A stretch of 64,000 nucleotides of DNA from an uncultured Fibrobacter sp. GTDB taxonomy: Bacteria > Fibrobacterota > Fibrobacteria > Fibrobacterales > Fibrobacteraceae. The notes under the pieces were generated by a model. The model did not search any database. It was not told the origin of the DNA and saw only the letters and a program-made list of their open reading frames with translations. The stretch covers positions 279,376 through 343,375 of the forward strand of contig CAKUWY010000001.1 in assembly GCA_934699585.1 (NCBI GenBank). The letters run 5' to 3'. A program made the translations under genes and the position numbers. Of this stretch, positions 30,072 through 39,100 are shown piece by piece (within the stretch, counting starts at the first letter, position 1; each line of letters opens with the position of its first letter).

Positions 30072-30797
30072 CTATTTCTTGAATTCTTCAATAGAAAGCT
30101 CACCTGCCTCAAACCTAAGGTAGGTGAGTTTTTTTATCCATTCCCCAGGAGAGGCCACCAGGCCAGACCTGACAGACCAGACGCCGGGAATATGATGGTG
30201 TCCGTGGATACAAATCTGGCAATTGTTTTTTTCCATGGCCCGCTCCGCCCACGCCAGATATTCGTCCAACTTGATTTCGCGGTCGGCACCAAATTTACGG
30301 CTGCGGCGGCCCACAAGTCGGGCAAGGGTCATTCCCCAATCCGGGTGGATTTGTCGGAACAGCCACTGATTAAGTGGACAGTTCAATATTCTACGAAAGA
30401 GGCGATAGCTCCGGTCCGAGCGAGCCACCCCGTCGCCGTGAACAAAAAAGAAGGTCTTCCCCTGGATATCCAGCTTCAAACTTGTCGATACCTGTACACC
30501 CAAATTTTTCGGAAAGAAATTCCCATAGGCAAAATCGTGGTTGCCTCGTAACAGATGCACCTGGACGCCGGACTCAACCAGCTCCGCAAGGGCTCGGAAC
30601 AATTGAAAATGTTCCCTGTTCACATAGTAGCGGTATTCATACCAGAATTCAAACAGGTCGCCCAAGATGACCACATGGCTTGCCGCACCTTTCCAAGAGC
30701 GCAAAAGATCAACCAATAGTTTTTCTCTATAGGGAACAGCCCCAGGAGGTTCTACTCCCAGGTGGGCATCTCCAAGAAAGTATGCGGGCTTTTCCAT
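30072..30797 (-). CDS. lpxH: UDP-2,3-diacylglucosamine diphosphatase (LpxH-type metallophosphoesterase)
   Basis: LpxH hydrolyses UDP-2,3-diacylglucosamine to lipid X in lipid A synthesis, at the inner face of the cytoplasmic membrane. The 241-residue protein carries the calcineurin-like metal motifs DAHLG (10-14), GDLFEFW (46-52), GNHD (85-88), HGDG (about 119) and HGHHH (about 197). The length and the GDLFEFW segment match LpxH rather than generic phosphoesterases. Other lpx genes are not in the window. Confidence 0.88.
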   Translation of the reverse strand: MEKPAYFLGDAHLGVEPPGAVPYREKLLVDLLRSWKGAASHVVILGDLFEFWYEYRYYVNREHFQLFRALAELVESGVQVHLLRGNHDFAYGNFFPKNLGVQVSTSLKLDIQGKTFFFVHGDGVARSDRSYRLFRRILNCPLNQWLFRQIHPDWGMTLARLVGRRSRKFGADREIKLDEYLAWAERAMEKNNCQICIHGHHHIPGVWSVRSGLVASPGEWIKKLTYLRFEAGELSIEEFKK

Positions 30798-30853
30798 AAG
30801 CAGAAATTTAGTTATTAGGATTTAGGGAGATGTTGAATGTGAGGTTCGTGGAA

Positions 30854-30909
30854 CGTCATCCTTGTCCCGGAACACTTCGGCTTCGCTCCGTGCAGCCTTC
30901 TTCCGGGAT
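30854..30909. repeat. Degenerate dispersed palindromic repeat copy
   Basis: CGTCATCCTTGTCCCGGAA and TTCCGGGATAAAC are arranged as an inverted pair around an internal GGCTTCGCTCC segment. The opening CGTCATCC is shared with the other repeat copies. The spacing between the arms is larger here. Confidence 0.4.
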
Positions 30910-30950
30910 AAACTGGCGAGGGTCCGCTACAAACCTCCAACCCTTGCGAG

Positions 30951-30982
30951 AAAAAAAATCCCCCGCAAACGCAGGGGACTTT
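30951..30982 (-). terminator. Terminator of the FKBP gene
   Basis: On the minus strand GTCCCCTGC pairs with GCGGGGGA around GTTT and is followed by eight T. Confidence 0.8.
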
Positions 30983-31002
30983 CAAATTGCAAAACAGGCC
31001 GA

Positions 31003-32205
31003 TTACTGTGCAGCAGCGGGTGCAGCGGCAGGAGCAGCAGGCTGAGCAGCCGGAGCGGCGGCAGGAGCTGCAGCAGGCTTAGCTTCGGCCTTAGCGGCAG
31101 GGGCGGCGGCAGCCGGAGCTGCGGCGGGTTGAGCAGCAGGAGCGGCAGCAGCGGGCTTGGCAGCAGGAGCAGCCTTTTCGGCAGCGGGCTTAGCTTCGGC
31201 CTTGGCAGCAGCCGGAGCTGCGGCAGGAGCAGCCTTGGCGGCAGGGGCTGCGGCAGGAGTGGCCTTTTCAGCAGCGGGCTTAGCTTCGGCCTTGGCGGCA
31301 GGGGCTGCGGCAGGAGCGGCCTTTTCAGCGGGCTTAGCTTCGCCCTTGGCAGCAGCGGGAGCTGCGGCAGGAGCAGCCTTTTCGGCAGCGGGCTTGGCTT
31401 CGGCCTTAGCCGGTTCTGCCTTAGCCTCTTCCTTAGCAGGTTCAGCAGCGGCAATAGCGTTGGAAGGTGCGCCCGGAGCGTGGGTATCAATCAGTTCCAT
31501 CTCGAAAATCAGCATGCTGTTGCCGGGAATCTGCGGGCCACGACCGCGGGGGCCATAAGCGAGGTCGCTAGGAATCCAGGCGGTGACCTTCTCGCCCACC
31601 TTCATGAGCTTGAGCATTTCGGTCCAGCCGGGGATCACGGCGCCGATGGGGAACTCCAGAGGTTCGCCACGGTCAACGGAGCTATCGAACTTGGTGCCGT
31701 CCAGGAGAGTGCCGGTGTAATGGACCTTCACCACGTCGGTATCGGAAGGAGTTACACCCGTACCTTCGGTAATCACCTTGTACTGGAGTCCACTTTCGGT
31801 GGTCACCACACCTTCGGCAGTCTTGTTCTGAGCCAAGAATGCTTCGCCCTTGGCCTTGTTCTCGGCGGCGGCGACGCTATCCTTACGGGCCTTTTCGGCC
31901 TGGCGGGACTGGGAAAGTTCGGTCAATGTCTGGAAAATGGTGGAATCGGCCATCAGGTACTTGGCGCTATCCTGCTTGTAGCGTTCCACAAAAGCCTGGA
32001 TAAAAAGGTCCAAATCCAAATCGATGGAATCGCGGGCCACCAGCTGGAACTGGGCCTGGTTTCCGAAATGGGCACCCAGGGCATAGCTATACTTATCCTT
32101 TTCGGTGACCAGAGCGGTCTTGGTCTTGGGGCCCTGGCACAACTGATCACAACCTGTCAAGAGCAGGGCAAGAGCACCTGCAGCAACAATCACTTTTTTA
32201 TTCAT
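31003..32205 (-). CDS. FKBP-type peptidyl-prolyl isomerase lipoprotein with Ala/Pro/Lys tail
   Basis: The 400-residue protein starts with a lipoprotein signal (MNKKVIVAAGALALLLTGC, Cys19), then an FKBP_N dimerisation-like region (DKYSYALGAHFGNQ) and an FKBP domain at about residues 145-258 with VKVHYTGTLLDGTKFDSS and MKVGEKVTAWIPSDLAYG. Such periplasmic proteins assist folding of exported proteins. The last 125 or so residues are a tail built from AEAKPAAEKAAPAA units, low in complexity and unlikely to fold, perhaps spanning cell-wall space. The ATG at 32205 has AGGACAACTT upstream. Confidence 0.92.
   Translation of the reverse strand: MNKKVIVAAGALALLLTGCDQLCQGPKTKTALVTEKDKYSYALGAHFGNQAQFQLVARDSIDLDLDLFIQAFVERYKQDSAKYLMADSTIFQTLTELSQSRQAEKARKDSVAAAENKAKGEAFLAQNKTAEGVVTTESGLQYKVITEGTGVTPSDTDVVKVHYTGTLLDGTKFDSSVDRGEPLEFPIGAVIPGWTEMLKLMKVGEKVTAWIPSDLAYGPRGRGPQIPGNSMLIFEMELIDTHAPGAPSNAIAAAEPAKEEAKAEPAKAEAKPAAEKAAPAAAPAAAKGEAKPAEKAAPAAAPAAKAEAKPAAEKATPAAAPAAKAAPAAAPAAAKAEAKPAAEKAAPAAKPAAAAPAAQPAAAPAAAAPAAKAEAKPAAAPAAAPAAQPAAPAAAPAAAQ
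31010..31450 (-). repeat. Coding tandem repeats for the Ala/Pro/Lys tail
   Basis: GCAGCGGGCTTAGCTTCGGC-type units repeat irregularly through this stretch and encode AEAKPAAEKAAPAA. Units differ by single bases and by whole-unit gains and losses, so the tail probably changes length between strains. Confidence 0.7.
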
Positions 32206-32301
32206 AAGTTGTCCTCTTCTTTTGAATTGACTCCCATAAAATAGTAAATTTTGCTTGTAAGTGTTCAAACAATACAGAAAACACATTTTTCAAGGATTCT
32301 T

Positions 32302-34131
32302 ATGTGCGGAATAGTCGCCTATATCGGCCAAAATGAAGCTCTTCCTGTTCTCGTGGGCGGCCTTAAAAAGCTGGAATATCGTGGCTACGACAGCTCGGGG
32401 GTATCCCTCATCGACCACGGGAAAATCAAGACCGTCCGTGCCTCCGGCAAGATTAGCGCCCTGGAATCCAAGCTCAAGGAAACCCCCGTCCAAGGAAACA
32501 TCGGCATCGCCCACACCCGCTGGGCCACCCACGGCGCCCCTACCGAACAAAACGCCCACCCCCACACGAGTTTTGACGGAAAAATTTCCATCGTCCACAA
32601 CGGCATTATCGAAAACTACGCAAGTCTCAAGGCAAAACTTATCGAAAAAGGCGTCACCTTCAAGTCCGAAACGGATACCGAAGTGGTTGCCCACCTGATT
32701 GCCAAGAACTACAGCGGCAACCTGAAAGAGGCTGTGCTGAAGGCTCTCTCCCTCATCGAAGGCACATTTGGCCTTGCAGTGATATGCAGCGACGAACCAG
32801 ACACCCTGATTGGCGCCCGCCGAGGGAGCCCTTTGATTCTCGGTATCGGGAACGAAGGTGAATTTTTCTTGGCCAGCGACGTGTCCGCCATCATCAACCA
32901 CACCCAGAAGGTGGTATACCTGGACGACAACGACGTGGTGGAAATCAAGCGGAGCGGATACTCCATCGTGAACATGAACAGCCACGAGGTGACCCGCGAC
33001 ATCCAGGACGTGGACTTTGACGCCGAATCCATCGCCAAGGGCGGGTTCGCCCACTTTATGCTGAAAGAAATCTTCGAGCAGCCCGAAGTGCTCAAGAACA
33101 CCATGCGCGGTCGCCTGCTCATCGCCGAGGGGAACGCAAAGTTGGCTGGTCTCGACACCAACATCAAGGAACTTAGAAACATCAACCGCATTATCATCAC
33201 CGCCTGTGGCACCAGCTACTACGCGGGCATGGTCGGCGAATACATGATAGAGGATTTGGCCGGCGTTCCCGTAGAGGTGGAATACGCCTCGGAGTTCCGC
33301 TACCGGAACCCCATCATCAAGCCGGGGACCTTGGTCCTTGCCATTTCCCAGTCCGGCGAAACTGCCGACACGCTTGCGGCATTGAAAGAAGCCCAACAAA
33401 AAGGCGCTACCGCCCTGGCCATCTGTAACGGTGTAGGTTCCACCATCGCCCGCACCAGCGACGGCGGCGTGTATCTGCACGCAGGTCCGGAAATCGGTGT
33501 GGCCAGCACCAAGGCTTTCACCAGCCAGGTGACGGTACTTGCCATGATTGCCCTCTTGCTCGGCCGCCAGCGTAGGCTCAGTTTCGAAACCGGAGCAGAC
33601 ATTGCCCGAGCCCTCACGGAACTCCCCGCCCTGGTAGAGGAGACTTTGAAGCTCTCTGACTCCATCGCCGAAATAGCGAAACAGTATGTGAAGGCCAACA
33701 ACTTCTTGTACCTGGGCCGCCACTTCAACTACCCCGTGGCTATGGAAGGAGCCCTGAAGCTCAAGGAAATCAGCTACATCCATGCCGAGGGCTACCCCGC
33801 TGCCGAAATGAAGCACGGGCCTATCGCCCTCATCGACGAGAACATGCCCGTGGTGGTGATTGCCCCCAAGGACGCCCTGTTCGACAAGGTCATCAGCAAC
33901 GTGCGCGAAATCAAGGCCCGCGGAGGCCGGGTCATCGCCGTCACTACCGAAGACTGCAAGCCCCTGGACGAATTTGCGGACCACCTCATTAAGGTACCAA
34001 AGACCATCCCCATGCTTATGCCCATTGTGACCTGCGTGCCGCTGCAGCTTTTGGCCTACCACATCGCCGTGCTCCGCGGAAACGACGTGGACCAGCCGAG
34101 GAACCTGGCTAAGAGCGTGACGGTGGAATAG
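32302..34131 (+). CDS. glmS: Glutamine-fructose-6-phosphate aminotransferase (isomerizing)
   Basis: GlmS makes glucosamine-6-phosphate for peptidoglycan and LPS. The 609 residues are full length. The N-terminal glutaminase has catalytic Cys2 (MCGIVAYIG after Met removal) and AHTRWATHGAPTE. Two SIS domains follow, with ITACGTSYYAGM, AISQSGETADT and the C-terminal NLAKSVTVE ending characteristic of the family. The open frame starts earlier, but Cys2 at the ATG of 32302 fixes the start. It is divergent from the FKBP gene. I see no glmS ribozyme upstream. Confidence 0.97.
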   Translation: MCGIVAYIGQNEALPVLVGGLKKLEYRGYDSSGVSLIDHGKIKTVRASGKISALESKLKETPVQGNIGIAHTRWATHGAPTEQNAHPHTSFDGKISIVHNGIIENYASLKAKLIEKGVTFKSETDTEVVAHLIAKNYSGNLKEAVLKALSLIEGTFGLAVICSDEPDTLIGARRGSPLILGIGNEGEFFLASDVSAIINHTQKVVYLDDNDVVEIKRSGYSIVNMNSHEVTRDIQDVDFDAESIAKGGFAHFMLKEIFEQPEVLKNTMRGRLLIAEGNAKLAGLDTNIKELRNINRIIITACGTSYYAGMVGEYMIEDLAGVPVEVEYASEFRYRNPIIKPGTLVLAISQSGETADTLAALKEAQQKGATALAICNGVGSTIARTSDGGVYLHAGPEIGVASTKAFTSQVTVLAMIALLLGRQRRLSFETGADIARALTELPALVEETLKLSDSIAEIAKQYVKANNFLYLGRHFNYPVAMEGALKLKEISYIHAEGYPAAEMKHGPIALIDENMPVVVIAPKDALFDKVISNVREIKARGGRVIAVTTEDCKPLDEFADHLIKVPKTIPMLMPIVTCVPLQLLAYHIAVLRGNDVDQPRNLAKSVTVE

Positions 34132-34154
34132 GCATTCGGCCAGTGATTGAGCTA

Positions 34155-34226
34155 GTCATCCTCGCGCAGGCGAGGATCCGCTAGAGAACTGCAAGCGGAT
34201 CCTCACATTCGTGAGGATGACGAAAG
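34155..34226. repeat. Composite dispersed palindromic repeat (inverted pair)
   Basis: Copy one is GTCATCCTCGCGCAGGCGAG followed by GATCCGCT. Copy two, inverted, is AAGCGGATCCTCACATTCGT followed by GAGGATGAC. About 10 bases separate them. Each copy is a hairpin and the pair is a larger hairpin, an arrangement like BIME elements in enteric bacteria. Confidence 0.7.
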
Positions 34227-34244
34227 AAAATGATTTATTTTTCA

Positions 34245-34290
34245 TATCTCACTACTCACAACTCATAACCGACAACTGAAAACTCGTAGC
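34245..34290. repeat. Low-complexity intergenic word repeat (CTCACAACTCATAAC type)
   Basis: Words of the form CTCACTACTCACAACTCATAAC and GACAACTGAAAACTC precede scpA. The same wording appears inverted at 63630-63735. Confidence 0.5.
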
Positions 34291-34318
34291 CGAATTTCTT
34301 TTTCTACATTATCTCACA

Positions 34319-35566
34319 ATGACCGATATCGAAGAACAGGAAGATTACGAAGTACGCATCGGGTCCTTCAACGGCCCCATGGATTTGCTTCTGTACCTGG
34401 TCCAGAAAAAGGAAATGTCCCTGGACCAGATTCCTATCGCCGAAATTGCCGACGATTTTTTGATGTGGGTCAACAAGATCGGGGTCACCGACCTTTCCAA
34501 GGCGGGTGATTTTCTGTACATGGCAAGCCGCCTCATGGCCCTCAAAGTCCAGGAACTGTTGCCTGCCGAAGAACGTGACCCGGCCATTATCGAAGAGTAC
34601 AACGAAGACCGCGAACAACTCATGCGGGAGATGCTGGAATACCAGCGTTACAAGCAGGTGGCAGGCGGCCTCCAAGAGATGGAAAGCGAGAACTACGGCA
34701 CCTACAGCCGTGGCCGCCTGGAAAAGACCCAGAACGACGACGAGACCCTGGCTGACGCCAATATATGGCAGCTGTTCCGGGCCTACCAGAAAAGCTTAAA
34801 GACAAAGATTTCGGAGACCATCCACCACATCGAACTGGACTACGTGACCATCCAGGACCGCCAGCAGGCCATCAACAACTACCTGAACGTCCATGGCCGA
34901 GCCCTTTTCGAAGACCTGCTGGACAACGACAGCCACCCCATCGTTGCGGCGGTGACTTTTATGGCCCTGCTGGAGATGATCAAGACCGACGAGCTGGTGT
35001 TCCGCCAGAGCGAACTCTTTGGCCCCATCTGGATTTACCGTAAAAAGAACAACGAAGAATACGCCGAAGAAATGGCCCACGAGACGGTATTCCTTTCCAA
35101 GGACCCGGACGTAAAGCCCGGCCTTGTAGAAGAAATCCGGCGGGAGGCCACGGCACGCTCCCAGGCTGGGAGCGTGGGCGACATCGCTGCCGTGATGCGC
35201 GAGGCCCTTTTATGGGCCAGCCGTGGCCGGGACGTAACCGAAGACGACCTGATGGCCATGCTGGAAGGCCGCGAAGACCTGAGCGAAGTGCAAGAAGACC
35301 CCTTCGGCGACAAGGACGACACCCCGGCAGGTACCGCCTCCACGGAACAGCCGCAGGAACCCGCACCGTCCGTTGTACAGCCTGTGGAGCAACCGCAACC
35401 GACAGCGGATCCTCGTGATTCTATCGCCACTACGTGGCTCCAGAATGACAGCGAGGATGACAAAGGAGAGTCGGCTCAGGACGAAACCGCCGAACCCTCT
35501 ACTCCAGAGAACAACGAAACATCCCAAGATGACGAAGGCCCCGTCGTCTATGGAGCCGAAGAATAA
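34319..35566 (+). CDS. scpA: Segregation and condensation protein A, with long acidic C-terminal tail
   Basis: ScpA is the kleisin that bridges SMC heads in chromosome condensation. Residues 1-240 match the family: YEVRIGSFNGPMDLLLYLVQKKEM at the start and the winged-helix C-terminal part around VAAVTFMALLEMIKTDELVFRQSELFGPI. The protein is 415 residues, well over the usual 230-280. The extra tail is acidic and Gln/Pro/Asp-rich, and part of it (about residues 363-382) is encoded by an embedded palindromic repeat. No scpB follows. The ATG has a TACATTAT box 6 bases upstream. Confidence 0.9.
   Translation: MTDIEEQEDYEVRIGSFNGPMDLLLYLVQKKEMSLDQIPIAEIADDFLMWVNKIGVTDLSKAGDFLYMASRLMALKVQELLPAEERDPAIIEEYNEDREQLMREMLEYQRYKQVAGGLQEMESENYGTYSRGRLEKTQNDDETLADANIWQLFRAYQKSLKTKISETIHHIELDYVTIQDRQQAINNYLNVHGRALFEDLLDNDSHPIVAAVTFMALLEMIKTDELVFRQSELFGPIWIYRKKNNEEYAEEMAHETVFLSKDPDVKPGLVEEIRREATARSQAGSVGDIAAVMREALLWASRGRDVTEDDLMAMLEGREDLSEVQEDPFGDKDDTPAGTASTEQPQEPAPSVVQPVEQPQPTADPRDSIATTWLQNDSEDDKGESAQDETAEPSTPENNETSQDDEGPVVYGAEE
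35405..35461 (+). repeat. Dispersed palindromic repeat embedded in scpA
   Basis: GCGGATCCTCG at the left pairs with CGAGGATGAC at the right. Inside lies a second hairpin, GATTCT...CCACTACGTGG...AGAATGAC. The frame stays open through it, encoding DPRDSIATTWLQNDSEDD. Confidence 0.6.
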
Positions 35567-35576
35567 GTCCATCATT

Positions 35577-35671
35577 GTCATGTTCGCGCAGGCGAACATC
35601 TATTATCAGTACTGTACATAGATCCTCGCCTTGGTTCGATTTCGCTCACCACAGGTCACGAGGATAACGAG
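35577..35671. repeat. Composite dispersed palindromic repeat after scpA
   Basis: Copy one is GTCATGTTCGCGCAGGCGAA followed by CATCTA. The second, inverted part begins TAGATCCTCG and ends CGAGGATAACGA with a longer, variable centre. The ATCTA/TAGAT ends pair across the central spacer, so the pair forms one large palindrome. Confidence 0.6.
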
Positions 35672-35693
35672 AAAAAAGGAGCGAGGGTAACGT

Positions 35694-35951
35694 TTACTGG
35701 AACTTGGCGGTAAACTTGTCACCATCCTTCGGCGACACTAGACGCAGGTTCTGCGTGTTGTCATCGGTCCAGCCCTTAAACACCGCCGTTCCCGAAGGTA
35801 CTGCCTCCAACAACATATCATTTCCCTCAAAGAACATACCGGTATAGTTCGTACTAGGTAGCGTCATGCCATCTACAAGCACTTTGCCGCTACCCTGCGA
35901 CGCGATAGTGACGCTAATATCACTGCCCAAATCGAATTCTGAACAAAACAA
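35694..35951 (-). pseudogene. Orphan C-terminal fragment of a surface protein (CotH-type tail)
   Basis: The 85-codon frame encodes a beta-rich segment (SDISVTIASQGSGKVLVDG, then GMFFEGNDMLLEAVPSGTAVFKGW, then FTAKFQ) that resembles the C-terminal repeat found at the ends of some large Fibrobacter CotH-like surface proteins, by recollection and not by search. There is no ATG start. The frame can begin only at a TTG at 35951, and an in-frame TGA lies five codons further upstream, followed by AT-rich DNA. It is most simply the surviving tail of a deleted gene. Confidence 0.5.
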
Positions 35952-36042
35952 GCTCCTGCGACATCATTCCTAATAAAATATATTATTTTACTCGCAATAT
36001 TATTTTCATCAGTCTTTTTTCTTTTTTTCAGGTCATACAAAA

Positions 36043-36067
36043 ATCCCCCGCTTTCGCAGGGGATGAC
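36043..36067 (-). terminator. Palindromic repeat copy acting as terminator of the fibro-slime gene
   Basis: On the minus strand GTCATCCCCTGCGAAAGCGG is followed by GGGATTTTTG, so the repeat hairpin is directly followed by a T run about 40 bases past the stop of the fibro-slime gene. Confidence 0.65.
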
Positions 36068-36106
36068 ATCAATCAAAAGTGTTTATTAAGCAGCTACGGA
36101 ACGGCT

Positions 36107-39100
36107 CTACTTCTTTATAATGCCCTTTCCGCGTTTGGCGCCCCACATGTCGGTCTCTTCGGCCTTACTGCCCTTGGCCTTGCCCTTGCTGCCCAACTTC
36201 ACGAAAGAGGTCAGCTTGGCAATGTAGGCTCCCGTACCCACCAGGCGTTTCTTGTCCGAAAGCATGTTCCAGGCGATGTAGAAGTTACCCTGGTTTGTCC
36301 GACAATCCTTGCCGCCAAAGTATTCCTTGTTGAACTTCGCCTTGTTCACCTTGTCCAAGCAATATATCTTCTGCTTGTCCCCGGCTACATAACCGCCCAG
36401 GTTCGTAAAGTACTTCACCTCGTACTGGAAATAAACCTCTTCCCATTCCGCCTCGTTTTTCGGGTCGTTAAAGTATTCCTCGATTCTCGGGTCGCGATTC
36501 ACGAACGAACTGATATCCGACATCACGATAAAGCCCAGGGTATTCGGGTACATCTTCTCGATTTCTTCTTTACCGTAAGATGTTGGCACAACGAACGCTT
36601 CCGATATGGGAGTCGTATTGGGGTCAATTTCCTTGTTCATCGTAGCGAACTTGACCGCAGAAACTTCCACCGAGTAGTCACCCACAACCGTGAACCACGG
36701 CGAAGGCGTTCTCGGAGAGACATCGTAATTCGTCGGAGAGTTCCAGTTCTTGCCGCTATCGGCGGCAACTCGTGCAATATCAGTAGAAGTGATATCGGTC
36801 GTATCGCCCCAAATCAAGGCATCGGCACGGAAACGGATGTAGTCTCCCAGACGGGGAGCGGGGTTCTTGTCACCCTGGCTCTTGTCGAACACCATCACCA
36901 GTTTGTCCGAGCCAAGCCCGTTAGGAGCAGCGTTGGCCGTAGTGTTGACATAGCGTTTTTCCTTGGAAAGGTCCTTCGCCGAGTTCACGTAGAAACTGAA
37001 GGGGGCGTTCTTATAGGTATCAATGAGCATCCTTACCGGCTCGGACAGGGTTACCGTCAAGCGGCTCAGCTGGTCAGAAACGTTATCTACACGGGCGGCA
37101 ACAATCACCGGGGCAATTCGCTCCGTAGTATTCCTGTCGAAATGTACCTTGTTCAGTCTCTTTTTAGAACCATAGACGAAGGTTGCAAAGCTAAGCAACT
37201 TGCCTGAACCGGCTGTTTTTATATGCTCCGAGAACGCCGTATCCTTCACTACAAAGGAGAGCACGTTGTCGGCCTTTCTTGCCTTATGGGCCGCCAAGAT
37301 TTCGTCTTTACTGAAGGTGTAAGAACACTGCACCGCGGAATCCTTTGAAGCCGTGGAAAGGCTATCCTTGAAATAGTTCCTTGTGGTAACGTGCTCTTCA
37401 TCCCAGTTCAAGCAGATATGGTCAGGCAAGGAATCCTTGTAATCGCCCTTTTCGTTGGGCTGGAATGCCCTATGGTAATAAATGGCGATGGAATCCGCAC
37501 GACCATCCAGGTATTCCTTGGACGGCGAGTAATACGGCTCAACAATGCTCAGGTCACCCTGGGGCTTTCCATGGGCGTCGAAAATATCCACCAACTGCGG
37601 GTAGGGTACCGGAGGCTCCCGGAAACGCATGTTGATATAGGACGCCGCAGTCAGCAGGTTCACGTCATTGGCTGCAACGAGGGTGATGTAGGCGGTAGAA
37701 TCCTCTGTATATTCCTTACTGGAGCGCACAGAAATAATGGAAAAACCATCTATAAGGGGTGAAACACCCGTAACAAGTACACCCGAAGATCCGTCATACT
37801 GGGCCAGGGCAATATTGCAATCCCTACAGATATCGTTCGTAATGGGGTTGATGACCAGCACATACAAATCCACGTCGCTACCTATCCAGTGGAAATACTC
37901 GTCACCGTCCGCAGTATCTGGGTCGCCCGCAATGGGATGTTTCCAGCTGAGGACTTTCCCAAGAGAATCGATATCCACCGGAGTGGCAAAGTGAAGCTCC
38001 GGCACATAGAACGTGATTGTGGCCTTTGTTTTCAAGGAAACATCTTTCTTCTCTTGCTTGCTGGTCATGCCGCCAATCGTCTGTTCGACCCAGATGGTGT
38101 CGATACCCGTCGCCCCAATGGTCCTGGGCTGAGCGAGGTTCAACATTGCGGTATCCGTCTGGGATGCGTAGGCATTCATGCCTTGAGCAAGTACCAGAGT
38201 ATAAGACTGTCCCACAGCACCCAGCAGGTCCACCTCGCCCTCGGCGAAAGCAGAAACATACACCGGCACGCGGGTGCCGGCAAGGCCCTTATCTACGAAG
38301 GTCCACTTGGTGCCAGACTTGTAATACGTGCTTGCAGTATCTCCTTGGTTTACCGTATAGGTGGAGGTTCGGGTCATCACGTCCAGCGTACCTGCTATAC
38401 GGAAGGAGATATAACCCCCTTTACCTTCTTCACACTTGCCGTTCTTGTCGCAGAATTCAATCATCAAGCGATAGCTACCCGGAGAGAGCCCGTTTATCTT
38501 ATTCGGATAAACCTTGGGGTTATACGGGTCGGAGATGTCTATACCTCCCTTCTGCATGCCTGACTGACCCGGAACAAGTTTCGCCTTTTCTTCGCCGTTT
38601 CTCGTAACAATCCTGTATTGCAGTTTTCCGTGCTTTTCGATATCCTTGCCGCAGGCATGGACAGTGCCCTTGTCATTACTACCCCCGCCAACACCTGCCG
38701 CAGAAGCACAGGAACCATCACCGCTCTTATCGTAGCATACTTCGTATTTCACTGAACCGTCGGTGTTAGCACCGTTCGATGTAACCGAGACACCAGACGT
38801 CTGCCTAATGAACATGTTGGTCTTGATAATCACATTGCTCATGGTGGTACGGCGGTCGCAGAAGAAGATGTCCAAGCTGTATTCAACACCCGGAACGAGG
38901 AACCCTGCACCATAGGTATCATTTAACTGCTTCAGCTGCACATGGCCTGGAGCGACCAGGTGGGTTCCTCCGTTGTCCACAACAATCTTCTTGTTGATGA
39001 ACACCCAGATATCATCATCTCCGCGGAAGGTAAATTCCTGGTCTTCCTGATAGGTGAACTTGGCATGGGATTCAAAACAAAACTGCTGGTTGTGCTGGCC

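Noticed and set aside
30862..32244. 460-codon plus-strand frame, Gly/Ser/Cys-rich
   Set aside because: It is the reverse reading of the Ala/Pro/Lys repeat tail and FKBP gene; low-complexity translation only.
32206..32301. glmS ribozyme upstream of glmS
   Set aside because: The gap is only 96 bases, AT-rich, and lacks the conserved core of the ribozyme.
32290..34062. 590-codon minus-strand frame opposite glmS
   Set aside because: Antisense shadow; glmS has all family motifs on the other strand.
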